Shown here: positions 40,073 to 49,136 of the stretch, piece by piece | Layout of the letters: each line of letters starts with the position of its first letter | How positions within the stretch are numbered: position 1 is the first letter of the stretch | Notes under the pieces: generated by a model | Databases searched by the model: none | The model's input: the letters and a program-made list of their open reading frames with translations, nothing else | What the model was told of the DNA's origin: nothing | Program-made: the position numbers and the translations under genes | Assembly: GCF_016863655.1 (NCBI RefSeq) | Contig: NZ_BOPH01000072.1 | Span: 1-64,000 of the forward strand | DNA from: Virgisporangium ochraceum | Lineage (GTDB): Bacteria > Actinomycetota > Actinomycetes > Mycobacteriales > Micromonosporaceae | Direction of reading: 5' to 3' | Length of the DNA: 64,000 bases

Positions 40073-43000
40073 TCAGAAGGGCATCGGGTCGACATCACAG
40101 TTGGCCCGGACCCGAGCGTTGGCGGCAACGATCGCCGGATGGCCAGAACCGAGCACACGGACGTATCCGGCCACCGCCTCGTCGAACAGGCGCTCGCCCT
40201 CCTCGCCCCGGCCGAGAGCCATGAGGTCGAAGGCGACGTTGATCGCGCACGCGAGGGTGGACGGATGGTCGGGACCGGTGACCTGACGCCACCGGCGCAC
40301 CGTGTTCACGTCGAGCTCGTACGCTCGACTGTGTTCACCGAGGGCCGCCAGATCACTGCCGAGGTTGATCTCGCACGTCAACGTCATGACATGGTTCCGG
40401 CCCAGTGTCCGCTCAAGCCCGGTTAGGGCTTCTATGTTGTGCAGATACGCGTCCTCCGGGTTGCCGAGCAGACGGAGAACGATGCTGAGATTGGTTCGCG
40501 CGTACCAGGTGTAGGGGTGGTCGGGCCCGAGGCGCATCCGGTAGCGCTCCGCGGTCTGCATCGCGAGTGTCCGCGCCCTAGGCAGGTCGTCGCTTTCGCG
40601 GACGTCCACCGCGAAGTCGAGTTGTGCGGCGATCGTGTCCGGATGGTCGGCCCCGAACCGGTCCTGAAGCCGGTTCATGGTGTCCTCCGCCAGCTTGTAC
40701 GCGCCTTCATGGTCTCCGGCGCGGCGCCGGGCCACCGCAAGGTTGCGCGCCACCCGCACCGTGTCGGGGTGGGCCACGCCGAACAGGGTCACGTGCTGCG
40801 TGTAGCTCCGCTCCGCCAACCGGTGCGACTTGAGGTACTCGCCGCACTCACGTTCGTCGATCGTCAATCCGTTGAGGGTACGGAGGGTCTCGGGATGGTC
40901 GTCGCCGAGTACCGGAACCCGCCGTCGGTAGGTGTCCCCGTCCAACTGCCGCGCGGTGCGGAACTCACCGGTCAACCGGAGGCTCACCCCCAGGAGGTGA
41001 GCGGCTCTGAGCGTGTCGGGGTCGTCCTGACCGTAGAGCCGACGGGACCGCTCGAAGGTCTCCAGGTCGAGATCGCGAGCGTCGTTGAAACGTCCGGCCA
41101 CCCGCAGCGTCGAGGCGACCATGCCCATGGCGTCGATGGTCTCCCCGTCGTCGGGGCCCACCGCGCGCCGGTAGCGGTCGAGTGTGTCGCGGTGGATCGC
41201 GGACGCGGCATCGTTGTCGCCCTCGAGGAACCAGAAATAGCCCAGCCACTTCGCCGCCCGGAGCGTCTGCGGATGGTCGGCGGTGAGCCGTTCCCGCCAG
41301 TCGTCGACCACCAGTTGCGCGAGGTCGCGGCCGCTGGCGTAGTCGCCCCAGGAGAAGTAGAACGCGACGAGGTTGAGTACGAGCTCCCGGGCCCAGTCGT
41401 CCTCGCACGTGTAAGCATTCGACGCCGTCAGGTGGGACGCCAACGCCTGGTAACGCAGCCAGTGCGTCGGATCGCTGGGTTCGCCGGGCTTTCCACCGCT
41501 CGCGAGCAACACATGCGCGCCATGCTCCATCCCGGTGCGTTGGCTCTCCGGCATCCGGGCCTTGAGCTCCGCCTGCACCAACCGGTGCAGTTGCAGGGAG
41601 TTGGTCCGGTGGTCGATCCGGGCAAGCACGTACTTCTGGATGTCGCGGATCGCCTGCGCGAGCTGGCTCGAGCTCTGCAGCGCCCGGTCGAGTTCCGGTG
41701 CGATGGGGGTGGACCGCGGCCCGGCGAAGAGCTCCCGGCTGATCGGTTCCGGTGCGAAGAACGAGCAGACCTGCAGCAACTGCAACGCGGCGGGATTCTC
41801 GACCGCCAGCCGATCCAGCGCCACGTGTGCCGCCGCCGCTACCGGCATTTCGTACCGTGGAGCCGGGTGCATGTGGGCGAGTTCAACCTGCTTCTGTTCG
41901 AGGAGCGCGAGATACTCCCGGGCCGACATGCCCGTCGTCGCCAGCCATGCCGAGGCGTGCTCGATGGCCAGCGGAAGGTCCTCCAGCTCGGACGCGAGCT
42001 GATCGGCGTCCTCGTCGTCCAACCCTGGGTTACGACGCTGGAGAAGCCGGACGCTCTCGGGCCGGCTGAACACGTCGACCTCCAGCGTCTCCGCGATCCG
42101 GCTCCACTCCTGATTCCGTGAGGTCACCAACACCCGACCGGTGCCCGCCTCCGGAAGGTACTCCCGCACGGTGTCAAGGGTCTCCGCGTTGTCGAACACC
42201 AGCAGCCAGTTCGAGTAGGGTGTGCCGGCCCGCAGTGCCGCCCGCACCCGGGGAACCGCGGTGATCACCTCGTTTCCGACGTCCAGCCCGAGTCGGTTGC
42301 CCAGTTCGATGATCGACGCGAGGATCTGCGCCGGGCGTTCGGACGGGATCCACCAGATCACCTCGTAGTCGGCACGATGCCGGTAGGCGTACTCGATGGC
42401 GATCTGCGACTTCCCCACCCCGCCCTCGCCGTGGAGCGCCTGTGGCAGAACCGCGGCCACACTCTCGGTCTGCAGCCGGCGCTCCAGCTGTTCGAGCAGT
42501 TCCCGTCGACCCGTGAACACCGGGTTGCGGGTCGGAATGCTGCCCCATACGGCCGGACCGGTCTCGTCGCTCTGACCGTCGAGGAGAGCCTGGACGGACA
42601 GGATCGGGTCGTCTCCCCCCAACAGCGGCTCGGTCGGACCGCCGGCGCCGACCGGGAACAACGGTTCGCCAACGGCATAGGCATCGTCATTCGGTCGGTC
42701 GGGCATGACCTCACCACTCTCGGTCGCGTCGGCGGGGGGTACGCCGGATTCAGGTTCGTCGGTCGGCCCGCTTGTGGCGGTGCCGACGGGTCGGGAAGGG
42801 GCGCCTGGCTCGTCGCGTTCGAGGGCGGCTATCGCTTCGCCCAGGCGGTGGGCGCGGCGGGCGTACGGCCCGCTCAAGGCGTTCAGGACCGCCAGTTCGA
42901 TGCGGGCCAGCGGTAAGGTCTCGCGGGTCACCAGCGGGTCGCTGTCTGGTACCTCGACCGCTGTGGTCAGTGCCAGCGTCGCGGGGCGGCGGAGGTTATG

Positions 43001-44299
43001 GTGGGCGGCGACGGCCCGCAGCACGCGTGCAGAGTCGTGGCGGGTGCTCCCGGCGAGGAGGGCCTCGCGCACGCCGGCGGCGAAGTCGAGGGCGCCGTCG
43101 ACCCGTACCACCAGGTCGCTGGTGACCACCTCGGCCAGGTGCAGCGGCGCCGACTCGGGCAGCAGCGACCGCTGGATCCGGCGCAGCAACGGCAGGTCCA
43201 GCGGCGCCGCGGCCAGGTAGGTGGCCAGCCGGAACGCCGTCGACGAGGCGCTGGAACGGAAGCGCAGCACCAGCTCGGTCGCGTCGGTGGGTGGGTCGTC
43301 GGGCGTCGCGGCGCCGGAGCCGACCACGTGGACCAGCCCGTCGACCCATCCGGTCGGCTCGGTCACCAGGCGGGCCCACCACGAGATCCAACGCGGGTTC
43401 AGTTCGAGCACCGGCACCGCCAGGCCGTCGGACCGCAGCGGCTCGTCGAGGGTCGAGCTCGCCAACTGGACCTCGAGAGCGCTGGTCGGCGCGACCGCGC
43501 GCGGCGGGCGCAGCCTGGCCCGCCGCGGCGCCAGGGCCGTGCGGTGCCAGTGCTTCTGCGGGAACGGGTTGACGAACGCGAGCGGACCGCTGCGACCCCA
43601 CAGCCGCAGCATCGCCTGCGTCCGCTCATCCCTCCACAGTGGATTGAGACCGTCGGTCAGCACGAGGAACACCTGCCGGCCCGTGGAGTCCAGGGGTTCG
43701 GCCGGGCTGCGCGCGGACGAGCCGCCGGGTCCGTGCGGCCGGAGGCCGGGCGTCAGGACGAACGTGCGCACGCCGCGGAACGAGCCGTGCCGTTCCAGCT
43801 GTGACCGCAGCGCGGCGACCGTCGGCCGCCAGACGGCCATCGACGGGCTGCCGTCGACCACGAGCACGAGTGAGAGCCAGCGCGCCTCCACGAACCGGTA
43901 CTGCGGCAACCATCGACCCGTGTCGGCGGCGTACTCGGCGGTGCGTTCCTCGTCGGGCTCGGTCTCGGTGACCGAGACGACCCGGCGCTTGAACGGGCGC
44001 AGCGCCTGGCCCAGCCGGTACGTTCCGGGCAGGGCGGCGACCGGACCCGACACCGGGTCGAGGTCGACCAGCGCCTCGATGCGCTCGGCGGTCTCCCGCC
44101 ACTCCACCGGTGGAGGGGGCCGGGCCGCGCCTGCGGCCGACGAGGGGGTGGCGGCCGGAGGGCGGGCGTCGACCGCCGGCGCCGGGTCCGCCGCAACGTC
44201 CACAGTGGATGGATCGTCCACCGGAGACCGCGTAACCGCGGCCAGCCACAGCGCGTCGGCCACCTCCCGCCAGTGCGGCATCCCGGGACCCGACGCCAC
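40073..44299 (-). CDS. vWA - NB-ARC - TPR STAND protein (FxSxx-associated, vWA/MoxR/VMAP type)
   Basis: 1408 aa. Residues 1-135 are a Pro/Ala-rich SAV_2336-like N-terminus. Residues 140-300 form a von Willebrand A domain with LSLVLVVDGSPSMAVWRPTV (MIDAS D-G-S-P-S). At about 590-900 is an NB-ARC ATPase: FTGRRELLEQLERRLQ, P-loop LHGEGGVGKSQIAIEYAYRH, WWIPSERPAQI and LPLAIEHASAWL. From about 990 there are roughly eight TPR repeats of the DHPETLR type. The NB-ARC/TPR part matches the STAND protein of FxSxx-COOH peptide systems; the vWA part is the usual partner of MoxR and VMAP. It starts GTG 44299, 3 nt after the MoxR stop. Confidence 0.87.
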   Translation of the reverse strand: MASGPGMPHWREVADALWLAAVTRSPVDDPSTVDVAADPAPAVDARPPAATPSSAAGAARPPPPVEWRETAERIEALVDLDPVSGPVAALPGTYRLGQALRPFKRRVVSVTETEPDEERTAEYAADTGRWLPQYRFVEARWLSLVLVVDGSPSMAVWRPTVAALRSQLERHGSFRGVRTFVLTPGLRPHGPGGSSARSPAEPLDSTGRQVFLVLTDGLNPLWRDERTQAMLRLWGRSGPLAFVNPFPQKHWHRTALAPRRARLRPPRAVAPTSALEVQLASSTLDEPLRSDGLAVPVLELNPRWISWWARLVTEPTGWVDGLVHVVGSGAATPDDPPTDATELVLRFRSSASSTAFRLATYLAAAPLDLPLLRRIQRSLLPESAPLHLAEVVTSDLVVRVDGALDFAAGVREALLAGSTRHDSARVLRAVAAHHNLRRPATLALTTAVEVPDSDPLVTRETLPLARIELAVLNALSGPYARRAHRLGEAIAALERDEPGAPSRPVGTATSGPTDEPESGVPPADATESGEVMPDRPNDDAYAVGEPLFPVGAGGPTEPLLGGDDPILSVQALLDGQSDETGPAVWGSIPTRNPVFTGRRELLEQLERRLQTESVAAVLPQALHGEGGVGKSQIAIEYAYRHRADYEVIWWIPSERPAQILASIIELGNRLGLDVGNEVITAVPRVRAALRAGTPYSNWLLVFDNAETLDTVREYLPEAGTGRVLVTSRNQEWSRIAETLEVDVFSRPESVRLLQRRNPGLDDEDADQLASELEDLPLAIEHASAWLATTGMSAREYLALLEQKQVELAHMHPAPRYEMPVAAAAHVALDRLAVENPAALQLLQVCSFFAPEPISRELFAGPRSTPIAPELDRALQSSSQLAQAIRDIQKYVLARIDHRTNSLQLHRLVQAELKARMPESQRTGMEHGAHVLLASGGKPGEPSDPTHWLRYQALASHLTASNAYTCEDDWARELVLNLVAFYFSWGDYASGRDLAQLVVDDWRERLTADHPQTLRAAKWLGYFWFLEGDNDAASAIHRDTLDRYRRAVGPDDGETIDAMGMVASTLRVAGRFNDARDLDLETFERSRRLYGQDDPDTLRAAHLLGVSLRLTGEFRTARQLDGDTYRRRVPVLGDDHPETLRTLNGLTIDERECGEYLKSHRLAERSYTQHVTLFGVAHPDTVRVARNLAVARRRAGDHEGAYKLAEDTMNRLQDRFGADHPDTIAAQLDFAVDVRESDDLPRARTLAMQTAERYRMRLGPDHPYTWYARTNLSIVLRLLGNPEDAYLHNIEALTGLERTLGRNHVMTLTCEINLGSDLAALGEHSRAYELDVNTVRRWRQVTGPDHPSTLACAINVAFDLMALGRGEEGERLFDEAVAGYVRVLGSGHPAIVAANARVRANCDVDPMPF

Positions 44300-44302
44300 C
44301 GC

Positions 44303-45304
44303 TCACCGCTCCAGCGACAGCGAGTGCCAGATGGCGGTGACAAGGTTCTGCCACGCCTGCCGGTCCTCCGCGTACGCACCCGACGCGGTGAGGAACGTCG
44401 CGTTGAGCAGCTGGTCGCGGGCCAGCGAGTCGCCGGCCGGCCGGTTCAGGAAGTCGCCGATGAGCTCGCGCTGGGCGTCGGCCAGCATCGGCAGCTGAGC
44501 GTGGATCATCGCGGCGAGGTCGTCGGCGGTCGGCGGGGCCAGCTCGAGTCGCAGGCACCGGCGCAGGAACGCCGGCGGGAACTCGCGCTCGCCGTTGCTG
44601 GTGATCACCACGATCGGGAACGCGCGGCAGAGGACGCGGCCGTCGCGGATCTCGGCCTGGCGGTCGGGATCGTCGGTGAACACCGACACCCGCGGCTCGA
44701 ACCGCCGGATCCGCACCAGCTCCGGAACCGTGAACTCGCCGTTCTCGAAGATGTGCAACAGGTCGTTGGGCAGGTCGACGTCGCTCTTGTCGAGCTCGTC
44801 GACCAGGAGGACGCGCGGCCGCTCGTAGCTCAGCAGCGCCGTTCCCAGCGGGCCCAGCCGGATGAAGTCACCGACGCTGGGTTCGGCATCGCCGGCGCCG
44901 CGCCCGATCGCGTACTGCGCCCGGCCGACCGCGTCGTACTCGTACAGACCCGACCGCAGCGTCGTGCGGCTGGTGACCGGCCACTGCAGCACCCGGCCGA
45001 GGCGAAGCTCCCGGGCCACCCGGTAGGCGATGGCCGACTTGCCCACACCCGGGTTCCCGGTGACGAGCAGCGGCCGCCGCAACAGGATCGAGGCGTTGAC
45101 GAGGTCGCACTCGCGGACGTCGGCCCGGCGCCGGACCCGCGCGTCGACCCGGCCCAGCTTCCGGCCCACCTCGCCGACGTCGTCGGGTGGCGCCGGTTGC
45201 ACCGGACCACCGTCGAAGTCGCGCCACGGCGGCGATGGCGGCAGGTCGACCGGATCGGTCGGTACGCCGTCTCCCTTGTAGAGCCACCATGAGGGAATCG
45301 TCAC
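44303..45304 (-). CDS. MoxR-type AAA ATPase
   Basis: 333 aa from GTG 45304, overlapping the upstream stop by 4 bp. Walker A LLVTGNPGVGKSAIAYRVAR (about residue 84), Walker B RVLLVDELDKSDVDLPNDLL (about 170), sensor 1 FPIVVITSNGEREFPPAFLR and an arginine-finger RRCLRLEL. MoxR ATPases work with vWA proteins as chaperone-like remodelers. Here it sits between VMAP and vWA genes, forming the ternary set described for NTP-dependent conflict systems. Confidence 0.92.
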   Translation of the reverse strand: MTIPSWWLYKGDGVPTDPVDLPPSPPWRDFDGGPVQPAPPDDVGEVGRKLGRVDARVRRRADVRECDLVNASILLRRPLLVTGNPGVGKSAIAYRVARELRLGRVLQWPVTSRTTLRSGLYEYDAVGRAQYAIGRGAGDAEPSVGDFIRLGPLGTALLSYERPRVLLVDELDKSDVDLPNDLLHIFENGEFTVPELVRIRRFEPRVSVFTDDPDRQAEIRDGRVLCRAFPIVVITSNGEREFPPAFLRRCLRLELAPPTADDLAAMIHAQLPMLADAQRELIGDFLNRPAGDSLARDQLLNATFLTASGAYAEDRQAWQNLVTAIWHSLSLER

Positions 45305-47388
45305 GCGCGCGGCCCTCCATCGTGGACGGTTCTGGTCGGGTCGTCCCACAGCAGTGCGAGATGACGCCCGGTGTGGGCGGCCTCCGACGCGACCGCAGCC
45401 TCCCTGCGCAGCGCCCGCACCCGGTTCGGCAGGTCGGCCGGGTCGCCCTGCAGCAGGCCGGCGATCACGTCGGCCGGCACGGGCTCGGCCGGTGCCCGGC
45501 GGTCCCACAGGATCACCGGGATGCCGGCGTTCAGCGCGGCCCGCAGCTCGGCCCGGCCGGCGTCGTCGCGCGGGGACCCGCTGAGCACCACCGTGGTCAG
45601 CTCGGGGTCGTCACGCAGGCGCGTGTTCCAGTCGTGCAGGTCGTGGTCGCCGGCGACGCGTCCCCAGTACGGGCGGTGCCGGGGCGGATGGCGCCACAGC
45701 GCCTTCCACCGGTTCGCCCACACCCGGTGCCGGTAGCCCGCGCGCATCCGGTCGAGGCTGCGGACCACCACCGGGTAGTCCACACACAACGGTGTCGGCG
45801 CCGGCTCCTCCAGCTCGGTGTGCCACCACTCGACCGCCTCGTCGATCAGATCAGTCGGCAGCAGCATCTCCACGAGCACCGGTTCGCTGCTGTGCCGCCA
45901 CGCCGTCTCCGCGTGCCGGATCGCCGCCTGCAGCGCCTGTTCGACCCGCCGGAACGGGGTCTCCCGCGGTTCACCGGGCTCCGGCTGCCAGCTGGTGGCG
46001 GCCCGCTGGATCCAGTACCGCACCTCGCAGCGCTCCGGGTCGATGCCGTCGCGCTCGACCTGGATCACCACGCACGGCTGCACCGCCGGACCGTCGCCCC
46101 GCTCGCGACGCTGCCGCACGGCGACCCGGTGCCCGGCCATCACCTCGGTGAGGTGGTGCCGCTCGGCGACGCCGTCGACCCACTCCCGCAGCTTCGCCCC
46201 GGCACGGGGTCCGACCCGTTCGGCGATCTCCTCGGCCAGCGCCAGCGCGGGCGGCACCCGGTCGGCGCCGGCGTTGACGCCGGCGAGATGGGTGAAGAGC
46301 TCCAGCGCCGTCGTGGGCGGCCGGTCCGGGACCGGCGTGAGCCGGCCGATCGCGGCCCGCCAGACCGCCGTGAGGTCGAGGTCACCGACGTCGGCGAGCA
46401 GCGTCCGCAGCACGTCGAGCTCCGGCTCGGGCAGCAGCGCGAGCACCCCGGTGCCACCGCTGCGCAGCACCGGGAACGGCCGGCACTCGGCCAGCACGGC
46501 GCGCAGGAACCCGGCCGCGGCCAGCGACGAGTACGGGTACCAGCGCTCGTCGCGGGGCTCGGCGCAGTAGTCGACGATGCCCCGCACCATGAACCAGCCG
46601 ATGCCCCGGCTCGCGGCGCTGGCGATCACGCCGGCCGCCTCCATCTCGAAGGCCAGCACCCGGTGCCGCTCGGCGAGCTCGTCGCGCCGGTGCTCGTCGA
46701 GCAGCAGCGCGTCGCCGGTACCGATCCGGCCGTAGTGCACCCGGGGAACGCCGGCGACGTGACCCGACTCGTCGGCCGGCGGGTGGTCCACCGGCACGCC
46801 ACCGCGCAGCAGGCGGTCGGCCGACGCGGGCGGCCGGGCGAACACCGCCATCGGCTGGTCGTGTGCCGCGGTCAGCAGCCGCTGCCACTCCAGCGGCGCC
46901 CGGAACGCCTTCTCCTGGATGCGCCGCACGGCCCGCACCAGGTCGGCCGACGGCTCGGCGGCCGGCCGCCGCGGCTCGGGCGTCCCCGGCACCTGCCGCA
47001 CGTGCCCGTAGTCGACGATGCCGTCGACCGCGACCACGACGTCACCCAGCCGCACGTGCCGGGACGGCCGGTCGGGCGCCGGCACGCCGCCGGCGACCCC
47101 GGTCAGTGCCACGCACCGGATGCGCGGGAACGTGCGCAGCATGTCGGTGCACACCGTGGCCGCGTTGCGGGTGTTGTCGTTCGGCATCACCGTGAGAACC
47201 ACGCGGTGCGGGCGGCCCGGAACGGCGCTGTCGAGCCTGCCGACGCGGTAGTCGTTGGGATCCCCGTCGTAGCTAATCTCCGCGGTATCGGCGATCAGAT
47301 TCGCCATTGCGGCGCTTTCCACCGGCAGGGCAGCGACAATTCCAATGGTCACGTCGTCACGAAAATCATTCGGAAAAGGCGTCGTCAT
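45301..47388 (-). CDS. Nucleoside phosphorylase - EAD - VMAP-C fusion protein
   Basis: 695 aa from ATG 47388. Residues 8-305 are a PNP/UDP-phosphorylase-like domain: VTIGIVAALPVESAAMANLI, CVALTGVAGGVPAP, LAFEMEAAGVIASAASRGIG (EMEAAG, about 248) and FMVRGIVDYCAE. Residues 320-400 look like an effector-associated domain (LPEPELDVLRTLLADVGDLD). Residues 420-695 match the VMAP C-terminal domain: PVLVEMLLPTDLIDEAVEWW, YPVVVRSLDRMR, AALNAGIPVILWDRRAPAEP and GRHLALLWDDPTR. The phosphorylase would be the sensor or effector acting on nucleosides. First gene of the VMAP-MoxR-vWA operon. Confidence 0.87.
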   Translation of the reverse strand: MTTPFPNDFRDDVTIGIVAALPVESAAMANLIADTAEISYDGDPNDYRVGRLDSAVPGRPHRVVLTVMPNDNTRNAATVCTDMLRTFPRIRCVALTGVAGGVPAPDRPSRHVRLGDVVVAVDGIVDYGHVRQVPGTPEPRRPAAEPSADLVRAVRRIQEKAFRAPLEWQRLLTAAHDQPMAVFARPPASADRLLRGGVPVDHPPADESGHVAGVPRVHYGRIGTGDALLLDEHRRDELAERHRVLAFEMEAAGVIASAASRGIGWFMVRGIVDYCAEPRDERWYPYSSLAAAGFLRAVLAECRPFPVLRSGGTGVLALLPEPELDVLRTLLADVGDLDLTAVWRAAIGRLTPVPDRPPTTALELFTHLAGVNAGADRVPPALALAEEIAERVGPRAGAKLREWVDGVAERHHLTEVMAGHRVAVRQRRERGDGPAVQPCVVIQVERDGIDPERCEVRYWIQRAATSWQPEPGEPRETPFRRVEQALQAAIRHAETAWRHSSEPVLVEMLLPTDLIDEAVEWWHTELEEPAPTPLCVDYPVVVRSLDRMRAGYRHRVWANRWKALWRHPPRHRPYWGRVAGDHDLHDWNTRLRDDPELTTVVLSGSPRDDAGRAELRAALNAGIPVILWDRRAPAEPVPADVIAGLLQGDPADLPNRVRALRREAAVASEAAHTGRHLALLWDDPTRTVHDGGPRA

Positions 47389-47642
47389 GCCGGGCGCCAA
47401 GTCGCCATTCCCCCAACAGAACCCATTGAAGTATTCCCCCACACGGAAATGACAGTATGGCAAATGACACCGCCTCCGTACAGGGCCGTCCAAACGGGCC
47501 ACATTGACGCATGGCACTGAATTTCGCCGATCAGCGGATTCAAATGTCCGGTGCCGCAAATGGCGCAGACGTCATCGCGAATGCCCCGGGGCCGACCCGT
47601 ACGGGATCGCCCCTATTGCCCCGATCGGGCACCATCGACAGT

Positions 47643-48023
47643 ATGATCCGGCTGGTTCTGAACGTGCTGTGGCTCATCTTCGGCGGCGGACTCGTGCTCG
47701 CGATCGGGTACGGCATCGCCGCCCTCATCTGTTTCGTCCTCGTGGTCACGATCCCGTTCGGCGTCGCGTCGCTGCGACTCGCCGTCTACTCGTTGTGGCC
47801 GTTCGGGCGCACGCTCGTCACCAAGCCGTCGGCCGGCGTCGCGTCGGGTGCGGCGAACATCATCTGGGTCGTCGTCGCGGGCTGGTGGCTGGCGCTCGGG
47901 CACATCATCGCGGGCGTCGGGCTGTGCCTGAGCATCATCGGCATCCCGTTCGGAATCGCCAACTTCAAACTGGTTCCGGCCGCTTTCTGGCCTCTCGGGC
48001 GGGAAGTCGTCGACCAGCCCTGA
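47643..48023 (+). CDS. YccF-domain membrane protein
   Basis: 126 aa with two YccF repeats: MIRLVLNVLWLIFGGGLVLA ... VVTIPFGVASLRLAVYSLWPFG and IIWVVVAGWWLALGHIIAGV ... IGIPFGIANFKLVPAAFWPLG. The repeated IPFGxAxxKLxxxxxWPFG signature is diagnostic. Inner-membrane family of unknown function. ATG 47643 begins the first repeat, so the longer frame from 47511 is not used. Divergent from the VMAP operon. Confidence 0.9.
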   Translation: MIRLVLNVLWLIFGGGLVLAIGYGIAALICFVLVVTIPFGVASLRLAVYSLWPFGRTLVTKPSAGVASGAANIIWVVVAGWWLALGHIIAGVGLCLSIIGIPFGIANFKLVPAAFWPLGREVVDQP

Positions 48024-48074
48024 CGGGCCACCGCCATTCACGTGTCGTTCATCCGCGGGCCTTAGCGTCGGCCC

Positions 48075-49136
48075 ATGACGCAGGCCACCGCCAGGACCCG
48101 TGGCGGGCCCGGGGACAGCACGCGTAGCGGGCCCGACGACGACTACGACGACCCGTTGATGATGCCGGTCAGCCGCACCATCGACTGGGACGCCGTGCAC
48201 CGGCTGAGCCAGGCCGCCGAGCAGCGGGGTCCCATCGCCGTGATCCGCCGCAGCGCGACGGTCCGGCGCGGCACACGGCTCATCAAGTTCCTCACCGCCG
48301 ACCAGCTGGCCGGGCTGCTGCACGGCTGGCTGATCGGCGGCTTCTGCTACCGCGTGCGCGACGTCGCGCACCTGCGCACCCCGGCCGACCTCGCGGTGCT
48401 GACCGGCCAGCACGACGCCGACGTCACCTACGCGGTGCGGTGGCGGGCCGTCGACGCGTCGGACTACGAGGTGCCGCTGACCACCACCTACGGCGGGCTG
48501 GTGTCGATGCCGTCGCACGACCGGGTGGGCCCGCCGGTGATCGGCTCCGGGTTCGCGCCCGCGGAGCGCCACATCATCCCCGAGTTCGTCACCGCCGACC
48601 TGGCCGACCTGCCGGTGCCGGCCGGCGCGTCGCTCGTCGCCTTCACACCCGACGGCACCGAGGTGGTGCTCTACCGCTACCTGCCCGAGCAGCGCTCGTG
48701 GGTGCGGATGCACGGTCCACAGTGGAGGTTCCTGACCGGCAACCTCCACTTCCCCGGTGGCGGCGGACCGGTTCCGGTGTACCAGGAGTACTTCCCGGTA
48801 CCGGCCGGCTCCACCGCGTACGTCGGCACGCATCAGGGCCGCACGTTCGAGGCGATCGTCGACCCGCCAACCGACTTCCGGGTGGCGGCGAAGTTCCCCG
48901 CCGCCCGCTTCCCGCTCGACACGCTGGCCCGCCACCTGTCGTACGCGACGTGGCGCGGGTCACGGTGGACGGTGGTACGCGCCGAGCCGAACTGGCTACG
49001 GCTGCGCCTGTGCCGCCCCGACGCCGTCCAGGTGAGCACGGCCGGTGCGCACTGCGTCGAGCGCGGCCTCTACGAGGCGTGGGCACCGGCCGCCGAGGTC
49101 CACGTCGACGAGGTCACGGTCCCCTACGACCTCTGA
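48075..49136 (+). CDS. Conserved hypothetical protein
   Basis: 353 aa, no family recognised. A charged N-terminal 30 residues is followed by a soluble, beta-rich protein with Trp and Tyr clusters (VIRRSATVRRGTRLIKFLTA, LVSMPSHDRVGPPVIGSGFA, RFLTGNLHFPGGGGPVPVYQ, HLSYATWRGSRWTVVRAEPN). No signal peptide or membrane helix. TAGCGT at 48063-48068 lies exactly 12-7 nt before the ATG, so the mRNA is probably leaderless. Convergent with the oxidoreductase gene, whose stop is adjacent. Confidence 0.75.
   Translation: MTQATARTRGGPGDSTRSGPDDDYDDPLMMPVSRTIDWDAVHRLSQAAEQRGPIAVIRRSATVRRGTRLIKFLTADQLAGLLHGWLIGGFCYRVRDVAHLRTPADLAVLTGQHDADVTYAVRWRAVDASDYEVPLTTTYGGLVSMPSHDRVGPPVIGSGFAPAERHIIPEFVTADLADLPVPAGASLVAFTPDGTEVVLYRYLPEQRSWVRMHGPQWRFLTGNLHFPGGGGPVPVYQEYFPVPAGSTAYVGTHQGRTFEAIVDPPTDFRVAAKFPAARFPLDTLARHLSYATWRGSRWTVVRAEPNWLRLRLCRPDAVQVSTAGAHCVERGLYEAWAPAAEVHVDEVTVPYDL

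Noticed and set aside
45187-47520. 777-aa plus-strand ORF
   Set aside because: Shadow of the VMAP-C/PNP gene; Arg/His/Pro-rich with no domain.
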